Origin: an uncultured Lachnospiraceae bacterium
GTDB lineage: Bacteria > Bacillota > Clostridia > Lachnospirales > Lachnospiraceae
NCBI GenBank assembly: GCA_905236545.1
Contig: CAJOQO010000346.1
Span: 1-5,507 of the forward strand
Direction: 5' to 3'
Length of the DNA stretch: 5,507 bases
Both the position numbers and the translations under genes were made by a program. Numbering within the stretch: the stretch's first letter is position 1; every line of letters starts with the position of its first letter. The notes under the pieces are model-generated. The model was given only the letters and a program-made list of their open reading frames with translations. It was not told the DNA's origin and did not search any database. Positions 1 to 5,507 of the stretch are shown here, piece by piece.

Positions 1-28
1 CCGAAAGCCGCAGTATTACTGGGCTTTC
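1..28 (-). terminator. Hairpin downstream of the rRNA methyltransferase, probable terminator (cut by window edge)
   Basis: The arms GAAAGCC (3-9) and GGCTTTC (22-28) pair. Inside them CAGT (11-14) pairs with ACTG (18-21) around a 3-nt loop, with one unpaired base at position 10. This gives an 11-bp stem that begins about 8 nt after the methyltransferase stop codon on the minus strand. The position suits a rho-independent terminator. The T-tract expected after the stem on the minus strand would lie beyond base 1, so it cannot be confirmed. Confidence 0.45.
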
Positions 29-35
29 ACGGCTA

Positions 36-1559
36 TTATTCTTTGACCTTTGACATCAATACTACCGTCTCGACGTGTACGCTGTGGCAGAACTGATCGA
101 CAGGCTGTACCTTTCTTATCCGATACCCTCCTTGTGTCAGCAGGGCCAGGTCCCGTGCAAGCGTCGCGCTGTCACAGCTTACATAGACGATTCTGACCGG
201 GCAGGCACGCAGAATGACATCAATCACTACCCGGTCAAGTCCTTTCCGGGGCGGATCGACTACAATAACATCTGCTCCGGGAAGATCTGCCGCCAGATCT
301 TCTGCTTTTCCTGCAATGAATTCGCAATTATCGATGTGATTCAATTCTGCATTCTGCCGCGCATTTCTTACCGCCTCGGGAATCACCTCAACACCTATGA
401 CACGTTTCGCCCGCTGCGCGAGAAACAGGGAGATTGTTCCCGTTCCACAGTACAGATCCCATACGGTCTCTTTTCCGGTCAGTCCTGCATAGTCCAGCGC
501 AGTCTGATACAGCACCGCGGTCTGCACCGGATTAACCTGGTAAAATGCTCCCGGCGCGATCCGGTAAGTCAGGTTCCCGATCCGGTCTTCTATATAATCA
601 TGCCCGTACAGCACACGCATCTCCCGGCCCAGAATGACATTCGTTTTTTCCGGATTCGTATTCAGGATGATGCCTGTGATCCGAAATCTCTTATTCTTCC
701 CTGTATCCGATCCCCGGCACGGCCTGCTCCTGTCGGAAGGTGCATGGTCCGGCAGAGCCGCCAGCAGCATCGAAACCAGCTTCTGTTCCTCCTTCAGTTC
801 CCGGGCGGCCGCCACAATGACTACCATCAGCTCACCGGTCGCAAAGCCCGCGCGTGTCATCACGTGCCGGATCGTCCCATCGCCGCCGGACTCGCTGTAG
901 GGGCGGACGCCGCACTGCTCCATCCAGGAGATAACCGTCTCGATGACAGCCTGATTCTCCTCGATTCCGATTACACATCGATGATTGTCGATAATTGTAT
1001 GCGTGCGTCCCGCATAGAATCCGGCTGTTATTCTGCCGTCCCTGTCTGCTCCGACCGGAAACTGCGCCTTGTTCCGGTAGTGCCATGGATCCTCCATCCC
1101 TATGATGGGCTGAAAGACTGCTTCCTCACAGCGCATGGTTCCGTCGGAATCTTCTCCGGGATCCAGCTTAAGCCCTCCGATCCGGATCAGGTTCTCACGA
1201 ACTTTGCGCTCCTTGAGGCGAAGCTGGGCAGAATAGCTCAGCTCCTGGATCTGGCAGCCTCCGCAGCTTCGTGCGCAGGGGCATCGGGGCTCCACCCGGT
1301 CAGCACCGGGGGAGAGGAGTTCCTCCAGCCTGGCATAAGCATAGTGTTTCTTCACCTTCACGATCCTGGCCCGTACCAGGTCTCCTGCCACAGCGTCCTT
1401 CACAAAGACGGCCATGCCTCCGGCATGGCCTACTCCGAATCCTTCAGAGGACATATCTTCTATCAGCAGCTGCGTGATCTCATTCTTCTGCACCTGTGCT
1501 TCCCTCTTAATCCTCCGCAGCTTTCCCTGCGGTATCATGGATGCTTTCCGTGTTACCAT
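36..1559 (-). CDS. rlmD: 23S rRNA (uracil-5-)-methyltransferase, RlmD/RlmCD (RumA) family
   Basis: A predicted SAM-dependent enzyme that makes 5-methyluridine in 23S rRNA. Bacillota homologues (RlmCD) can modify both U747 and U1939; Escherichia coli RlmD modifies U1939 only. The 507-aa product has an N-terminal TRAM RNA-binding domain (about 25-88). An Fe-S ligand set follows: C93-x5-C99-x2-C102, with C195 as the likely fourth ligand. The Rossmann methyltransferase domain shows FYQVNP (339-344), the SAM loop DLYCGTGT (368-375), DPPRKG (435-440), nucleophile C462 in SCDSATLARD, and general base E497 in HVET. All catalytic residues are present. A polar insert of about 20 residues (271-291) is unusual. 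The start overlaps the end of the upstream exoribonuclease gene by 7 nt (ATGGTAA), implying coupled translation. GGAG lies only 1 nt before this ATG, so the ATG at 1538, preceded by GGAAAG at 5 nt, may be the true start; both keep the TRAM domain. The family is secure. Which uridine is modified cannot be told from sequence. Confidence 0.93.
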   Translation of the reverse strand: MVTRKASMIPQGKLRRIKREAQVQKNEITQLLIEDMSSEGFGVGHAGGMAVFVKDAVAGDLVRARIVKVKKHYAYARLEELLSPGADRVEPRCPCARSCGGCQIQELSYSAQLRLKERKVRENLIRIGGLKLDPGEDSDGTMRCEEAVFQPIIGMEDPWHYRNKAQFPVGADRDGRITAGFYAGRTHTIIDNHRCVIGIEENQAVIETVISWMEQCGVRPYSESGGDGTIRHVMTRAGFATGELMVVIVAAARELKEEQKLVSMLLAALPDHAPSDRSRPCRGSDTGKNKRFRITGIILNTNPEKTNVILGREMRVLYGHDYIEDRIGNLTYRIAPGAFYQVNPVQTAVLYQTALDYAGLTGKETVWDLYCGTGTISLFLAQRAKRVIGVEVIPEAVRNARQNAELNHIDNCEFIAGKAEDLAADLPGADVIVVDPPRKGLDRVVIDVILRACPVRIVYVSCDSATLARDLALLTQGGYRIRKVQPVDQFCHSVHVETVVLMSKVKE

Positions 1560-2503
1560 TCTCCGGTCTTACGCAGGTTAGATTCCATCAGGCGGTTGAA
1601 TCCCAGCCATTCATCCGACCCGCGGTTTTTGGCGGCCGCGAGAATCTCCTTCATGGTCTCAAGCTTCGCATCCGCATTATCCGCGAGATTCAGGGCCATC
1701 GCCTCCGCCAGAGACGGCCTCTTCGGACTTCCGTACTCATACTCGCCGTGATGGGCGAGGATGCAGTGCTGCAGCTCACTCAGCAGGCGATGCGGAAAAC
1801 CGGGGATCCTTCTGCAGGCCGATCCGATCAGCTCGCTTCCCATCACGATATGCCCGAGCAGCTGTCCGTCATCGGTGTAGTCATTGGCCGGAAAATTAGA
1901 GATTTCCTTCAGCTTTCCGACATCATGAAATGCGGCTGCCGTGATGAGAAGGTCATGGTTCAGGTACGGATAAGACGCGCAGAAAAACTCGCACATCTTC
2001 ACCACACCCAGCGTATGCTCACACAGGCCTCCGACAAAGCTGTGATGAACCGTCTTTGCCGCGGAGTGCCTGCAAAACGCCTCCTCAAACGCAGGATCGT
2101 TGAAATACTTATCGATCAGGGCCCTGAGCCACTGGTTCTTTACGCCGCTCAGAATCTCCTTCAGCTCTCCATACATCGTGGCTGTGTCATTCTCACTGAC
2201 CGGCAGATAGTCCTCGGGACGGTATTCACCCGGCCTGGCGATCCGTACGCGCTTGATATTCAGCTGCAGGTTATTCTGAAAGGTCGTCACCTCGCCGACA
2301 ACATAGATATAGTCATACGGTGCGAATTCTTCGATTCCCGTGGAATTCGGCTCCCAGATCTTACAGTCAATCGAGCCGCTCCGGTCCTGCAGCGTTACGT
2401 TCTCATATTCTTTCCCTGCCTTCGAGGTAGCCTGCTGGCGTATCTTACACAGATATACGTCTCCAACATGATCTCCCTCCTGCAGCGTTCCGATCAGTTT
2501 CAT
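1553..2503 (-). CDS. yhaM: 3'-5' exoribonuclease YhaM family (OB-fold plus HD domain)
   Basis: A predicted cytoplasmic 3'-5' exoribonuclease. In Bacillus subtilis and Streptococcus, YhaM trims RNA 3' ends, including the tails left by terminators. The 316-aa product matches the family length (B. subtilis YhaM is about 314 aa). An OB-fold nucleic-acid-binding domain spans about 12-90, with a strand pattern including VTLQDRSGSIDCKIW. The HD phosphohydrolase domain spans about 150-290. Its probable metal ligands are H163 (CEHTLG), the H193-D194 doublet (FHDVGK), H218 (LGHIVMG), H251/H252 (AHHGEYEYGS) and D275 or D278 (DNADAK). All are intact, so the enzyme should be active. The start is well supported: AGGAAGGA lies 6 nt before the ATG. 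The gene ends inside the start of the rRNA methyltransferase gene, and a 177-nt spacer separates it from the GTPase gene upstream. A promoter candidate in that spacer suggests it can be transcribed on its own. Confidence 0.93.
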   Translation of the reverse strand: MKLIGTLQEGDHVGDVYLCKIRQQATSKAGKEYENVTLQDRSGSIDCKIWEPNSTGIEEFAPYDYIYVVGEVTTFQNNLQLNIKRVRIARPGEYRPEDYLPVSENDTATMYGELKEILSGVKNQWLRALIDKYFNDPAFEEAFCRHSAAKTVHHSFVGGLCEHTLGVVKMCEFFCASYPYLNHDLLITAAAFHDVGKLKEISNFPANDYTDDGQLLGHIVMGSELIGSACRRIPGFPHRLLSELQHCILAHHGEYEYGSPKRPSLAEAMALNLADNADAKLETMKEILAAAKNRGSDEWLGFNRLMESNLRKTGEW

Positions 2504-2509
2504 GATTCG

Positions 2510-2517
2510 TCCTTCCT
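2510..2517 (-). promoter_or_regulatory. Ribosome binding site of the yhaM-like gene
   Basis: AGGAAGGA on the minus strand lies 6 nt before the ATG at 2503. It is the only strong Shine-Dalgarno match ahead of any of the three genes, and it fixes the exoribonuclease start. Confidence 0.75.
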
Positions 2518-2542
2518 ACACTCTCTGTCTGGATACGGTTCC

Positions 2543-2571
2543 ATCTTACCACGATGTCTCATTTGTGGAAA
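2543..2571 (-). promoter_or_regulatory. Candidate sigma-A promoter for the yhaM-rlmD pair
   Basis: On the minus strand TTTCCA (2571-2566) and TAAGAT (2548-2543) are separated by exactly 17 nt. A TG one base before the -10 box gives an extended -10. Each hexamer matches consensus at 4 of 6 positions. Transcription would start near 2536, leaving a leader of about 33 nt before the ATG. The match is modest, and readthrough from the GTPase gene is an alternative because no terminator is evident between them. Confidence 0.35.
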
Positions 2572-2680
2572 GGCATGGTTACGATTCACGGCCGATCTGA
2601 GTCTTTGTATGTTACAAGTCACACCCTGATCTCCTTTTCTGACAGACACAGGCCGGAGCGCACGTCAGGACCAGTCAGGT

Positions 2681-5377
2681 TCATGACGACGGATCGTCCT
2701 TGCCCAGCAGCCGGGCAAACGGCCGGTTCCGTCCCCCCGGATCCCGGTTCAGGTATTCTTCCCGAATCTCCGCGCCCGTTCTTTGGATCTCCTTCTCAAG
2801 CTCCGCCGCGGACATTCTCCGCGCTCCTGCACCCCAGATGATCGCCTGCTCGGCGCCGTCGCTGGTTGCAACGGTGATATCAGACTCCTGCGCCATCCGG
2901 TGCACCGCCTTTTCGATATAACGGTCTGCCGTCTCCGCCTCTTTCGTGTAGACGATACGGACATCATGGTAGCATTCCGTATTCCCGGTCTGCCCGGGCA
3001 CCCTGTACGCGTCAAATACCAGAATCACCGGTATCTTCCGGTATCCCTGATAATTGCTGAGGATCTCCGCGAGACGGGTACGGGCGGCGTTCATGTCCCG
3101 CTTCGCCAGTTCCCGCAGCTCATCCCAGGCAAAGATCATATTGTATCCGTCGACAAGCAGAACCGGCTCTCTGCGAGGAACCTTCCGCGGCTTATGGAGA
3201 CCTGCAGGCCCGTGCCGCCCTCCGCCGAAAACATTCTGCTTCGCTCCGCCAAGATCCTTCCGTTCGATCTTTCCATAGGTACGCTCAAAGATCTGCTTCA
3301 GCTCCTCAGTGGCCGCTTCATGCGCGCGGTAGGATTCGTATCCTCTTTCCCAGCCATCCGCTTCCCCCTGCCCTGCCGGGGAAGGCATCTGCGCCTGCGG
3401 ATCCCTGTAATTCCACTGCATCCCCTCCCCGGACCGGTCACTCATCAACGGCAGATGCGCCGCCCCGTCCACCTCCTGCCAGGGAACCTCGTATCCGGCC
3501 CCGTGCGCACAGAAGACGGACCACGTGGGATTGGCGAGGTCCTGCGCAGGATCATAGCCGGTCTCCAGGATAACCTCTTCGGCGTTATGGCAGGGCCCGT
3601 ACCCGCGGATCTTCAGATTCAGGGCGCCTCTTCCCGCGGAATAAGCCCGCACATCCGCCTGGTAGTTGCGCATGCAGGAAACAGGCGCGTATCCCGTCAG
3701 CCGGGCAAACTCCCCTTCGATTTCAGGAGCGTCAGCATGGCCCGAGAAGTTCCCGATATCCATGAGCGCTCTTCCGATCAGCTGGGACGGGATACTGAGT
3801 TCGAAATCATAGTAAGGCTCCAGAAGCACGCTCTCACATTTCATAAGACCCTGGCGGAGCGCCCTGCGGCCGGCCTGCCGGAAGTCCCCTCCTACGGTAT
3901 GCTTCAGATGCGCCCTGCCCGCAACCAGCGTGACCTTCACGTCGGTCAGCTCGCTTCCCGTCAGAACGCCCGCCTGGCGGTGCACGCGCAGCATGTTCAG
4001 GATCTGACGCTGCCAGTGCCCGGCAAGCAGATCCGTCGGGCAGCTGGTCTCATACACCATGCCGCTTCCCTTCTCCCCCGGCTCCAGGTACAGGTGTACC
4101 TCCGCGTAATGGCGCAGCGGTTCAAAATGCCCGACGCCCTCCGCGCAGGAGGCGATCGTTTCTCTGTATACGACCCTTCCTTCGCCAAATGCAATTGCGG
4201 CGCCATATCTTTCCTGTACGAGTGACTGCAGGATCTGGGTCTGTACCTCGCCCATCACCCGGATACGGATCGTCTCCTCCTTTTCCCCGAGGGAAGGATC
4301 GATCTCCGGGATCTCCTCCGACAGCTCCTTCAGCTTGCCGAACATCTGCAGCCTGTCGATGGAGTCCGGCCAGATCAGGTCATAAGAGAGAACGCACTGC
4401 GTTGCCATCTCCGCGCCGGGAGGACAGCTTCCGAAGGTCTGTCCGCAGAAGGAAGAAGCCAGTCCGCACACAGCCACAATCTCTCCGGCTGCAGCCGAAT
4501 CAGCTGCAGCGAATTTTTCCCCGGAATAAAACCGGATCTGCGTGATCTTCTCTTCCTCCGTGATCTGGCCGCGAACCCTGATCTCTCCGCCCGTGATCTT
4601 CATCCAGGTAAGCCTGCTGCCTTTCTCATCCCTCGAGATCTTGTAGACGCGCGCCCCGAACTCCTGCGGAAAGCTCCTGTCTCCGGCAAAAAACGGCAGC
4701 GCCTCCAGCAGTTCCCTGACACCCTCCATCTTCAGTGCGGATCCGAAAAAGCAGGGAAACAGTTCCCGCCTGCTTACCATGGCCGCGATCCGCTCATCCC
4801 CGATGCTCCCTGTCCCGACGAATTCATTCATCGCGTCTTCATCGCACATCGCAGCTTCGTCGAACAGTTCCTCTCTCTCCTCCTCCGCGCCCGGCCTCTT
4901 CCAGGCGTCAAAACGGATGCAGGATTCATCCAGATTCTCCCGGAGGTTCTGCAGTACTGCGTGCGCGTCGGTTCCTGCCTGATCCATCTTGTTGACAAAG
5001 ACGATCACGGGCAGAGCGTAGCGCCGGAGCAGATTCCAAAGCTCCAGGGTATGCCCGGTGACGCCGTCCGGCGCACTGATCAGAAGGAGCGCCATGTCCG
5101 CGACCATCAGCGTACGCTCGGTTTCGGCGGTAAAGTCGACATGTCCCGGCGTATCCAGCAAAGTCAGCTGTACGTCGCCCGTCTCCGTCCTTGCCATCTT
5201 CGAAAAGATCGTGATTCCACGCCGTTTCTCCAGTTCATGGGTATCCAGAAAGGCATCGCCGTGATCCACCCGCCCCGCCCTGCGAATCGCGCCGGTCAGA
5301 TAGAGCAGGCTCTCCGAGAGTGTCGTTTTTCCCGCGTCCACCGCGGCCAGTATGGCTAAATTGACTTTTTTCCGCAT
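2681..5377 (-). CDS. TetM/EF-G-like ribosomal GTPase fused to a C-terminal NYN (YacP/Rae1-like) nuclease domain
   Basis: Translation-factor GTPase, 898 aa from this start; tetracycline ribosomal protection proteins are about 640 aa. G motifs: AAVDAGKTTL (11-20), RGITI (53-57), DTPGH (75-79), NKMD (129-132), SAL (213-215). Domains II to V follow to about 620 and resemble TetM, for example LLEPYYDFEL and GRGALNLKIRGYGP. The domain IV loop that TetM uses against tetracycline is shortened (HTVGGDF, 493-499). A hydrophilic linker (about 630-735) leads to a NYN/PIN-like domain (738-875): VDGYN (D743), FDAYR (D789), ETADRYIEK (D818), VATSD (D840). By recalled alignment, D743 and D818 match D7 and D81 of B. 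subtilis Rae1 (YacP), which cuts mRNA in the ribosomal A site. The start at 5377 is chosen because MRKKVNLAIL aligns with the TetM N-terminus; the in-frame ATG at 5407 adds 10 residues. Neither has a good Shine-Dalgarno site. Inferred role: ribosome-dependent mRNA cleavage or rescue. Databases may label it tetracycline resistance, which the sequence does not support. Confidence 0.9.
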   Translation of the reverse strand: MRKKVNLAILAAVDAGKTTLSESLLYLTGAIRRAGRVDHGDAFLDTHELEKRRGITIFSKMARTETGDVQLTLLDTPGHVDFTAETERTLMVADMALLLISAPDGVTGHTLELWNLLRRYALPVIVFVNKMDQAGTDAHAVLQNLRENLDESCIRFDAWKRPGAEEEREELFDEAAMCDEDAMNEFVGTGSIGDERIAAMVSRRELFPCFFGSALKMEGVRELLEALPFFAGDRSFPQEFGARVYKISRDEKGSRLTWMKITGGEIRVRGQITEEEKITQIRFYSGEKFAAADSAAAGEIVAVCGLASSFCGQTFGSCPPGAEMATQCVLSYDLIWPDSIDRLQMFGKLKELSEEIPEIDPSLGEKEETIRIRVMGEVQTQILQSLVQERYGAAIAFGEGRVVYRETIASCAEGVGHFEPLRHYAEVHLYLEPGEKGSGMVYETSCPTDLLAGHWQRQILNMLRVHRQAGVLTGSELTDVKVTLVAGRAHLKHTVGGDFRQAGRRALRQGLMKCESVLLEPYYDFELSIPSQLIGRALMDIGNFSGHADAPEIEGEFARLTGYAPVSCMRNYQADVRAYSAGRGALNLKIRGYGPCHNAEEVILETGYDPAQDLANPTWSVFCAHGAGYEVPWQEVDGAAHLPLMSDRSGEGMQWNYRDPQAQMPSPAGQGEADGWERGYESYRAHEAATEELKQIFERTYGKIERKDLGGAKQNVFGGGRHGPAGLHKPRKVPRREPVLLVDGYNMIFAWDELRELAKRDMNAARTRLAEILSNYQGYRKIPVILVFDAYRVPGQTGNTECYHDVRIVYTKEAETADRYIEKAVHRMAQESDITVATSDGAEQAIIWGAGARRMSAAELEKEIQRTGAEIREEYLNRDPGGRNRPFARLLGKDDPSS

Positions 5378-5392
5378 ATTTTTCGCAACTTT

Positions 5393-5422
5393 CTGACAAG
5401 TCAACATACTTGGTGCTATACT
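5393..5422 (+). promoter_or_regulatory. Candidate rightward promoter near the window edge
   Basis: On the plus strand CTGACA (5393-5398, 5 of 6 to consensus) and TATACT (5417-5422, 5 of 6) are 18 nt apart. Transcription would start near 5429, just before the palindrome at 5432-5491, and run out of the window. It overlaps the start region of the leftward GTPase gene, so the two could interfere. No gene it would serve is visible. A match of this quality can occur by chance in an A+T-richer intergenic stretch. Confidence 0.35.
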
Positions 5423-5431
5423 ATGATTACA

Positions 5432-5491
5432 GCGCCAAAAGCCTGACCTCCACGCAAGCTTGCTTGCGGTGGAGGGAAAGGGTGTTGGCGC
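5432..5491. repeat. 60-nt two-tier palindrome, unidentified structured element
   Basis: An outer stem GCGCCAA (5432-5438) pairs with TTGGCGC (5485-5491). An inner stem CCTCCAC+GCAAG (5447-5458) pairs with CTTGC+G+GTGGAGG (5463-5475), with one bulged G at 5468 and a 4-nt loop. An asymmetric internal loop of 8 and 9 nt lies between the stems. The structure can form in RNA from either strand. It lies 54 nt upstream of the GTPase start and just after a candidate rightward promoter. It could be a leader element, a terminator of an unseen gene to the right (though no T-run follows) or an intergenic palindromic repeat. I do not recognise it as a known riboswitch class. Confidence 0.55.
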
Positions 5492-5507
5492 GCCCCTACA
5501 TGAGTGC

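Noticed and set aside
75..1751. Long plus-strand open frame (558 codons) opposite the methyltransferase and the end of yhaM
   Set aside because: Its translation resembles no protein family and is rich in Cys, Arg and His as expected of an antisense shadow; the minus strand carries complete motif-bearing genes here.
1541..2629. Plus-strand open frame (362 codons) opposite yhaM
   Set aside because: Antisense shadow of a complete, motif-rich exoribonuclease gene; no family resemblance of its own.
2641..2680. Possible terminator after the GTPase stop (CTGAC and GTCAG arms)
   Set aside because: The stem is only 5 bp with a loop of about 20 nt and no T-run follows on the minus strand.
2783..4225. 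Long plus-strand open frame (480 codons) opposite the GTPase-NYN gene
   Set aside because: No recognisable domain and an Arg/Pro/Leu-rich composition; it is the antisense image of a G+C-rich coding region.
2681..5377. Acquired tetracycline resistance gene (tetM/tetO/tetW)
   Set aside because: The domain IV loop lacks the SPV tip, the TetM C-terminal end is replaced by a linker and nuclease, and no conjugative or insertion element genes are present nearby.
5376..5404. Minus-strand promoter TTGACT-17 nt-AAATAT
   Set aside because: The spacing is right, but the -10 box overlaps the ATG at 5377, so transcription would start inside the coding region and miss the homology-supported start.
5429..5507. 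Known riboswitch in the plus-strand leader
   Set aside because: I compared it from memory with the TPP, SAM, cobalamin, THF, fluoride, glycine, ydaO, ZTP and guanidine classes and saw none of their conserved core sequences.

Overview
The window carries three genes, all on the minus strand. Their transcription order, right to left, is: a TetM/EF-G-like ribosomal GTPase fused to a C-terminal NYN (YacP/Rae1-type) nuclease domain (about 2681-5377), a YhaM-type 3'-5' exoribonuclease (1553-2503), and an RlmD/RlmCD-type 23S rRNA m5U methyltransferase (36-1559). Protein content suggests a Bacillota genome of class Clostridia, most likely a G+C-rich Lachnospiraceae member. YhaM is a Bacillota family, and TetM-like proteins with a NYN tail are, as far as I recall, typical of gut Clostridia. 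G+C looks to be in the mid-50s percent by eye. The genus cannot be named from this sequence.

Layout: 1-28 holds a hairpin just after the methyltransferase stop, probably a transcription terminator whose T-tract would lie outside the window. The methyltransferase and exoribonuclease genes overlap by 7 nt, which points to translational coupling. A 177-nt spacer (2504-2680) separates the exoribonuclease from the GTPase gene; it holds a strong Shine-Dalgarno site and a weak promoter candidate for the exoribonuclease. The last 100 nt hold a 60-nt two-tier palindrome and a promoter-like pair pointing rightward, out of the window.

All three products act on the ribosome or on RNA. The methyltransferase modifies 23S rRNA and the exoribonuclease trims RNA 3' ends. 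The fusion protein joins a factor predicted to enter the ribosomal A site to a nuclease domain whose free-standing relative, Rae1 of Bacillus subtilis, cuts mRNA in the A site. The most interesting reading is a one-polypeptide ribosome-clearing or mRNA-cleaving factor rather than a tetracycline resistance protein, because the decoding-centre loop that TetM uses to displace the drug is shortened and altered here. That function is inference; the domain architecture is read directly from the sequence.
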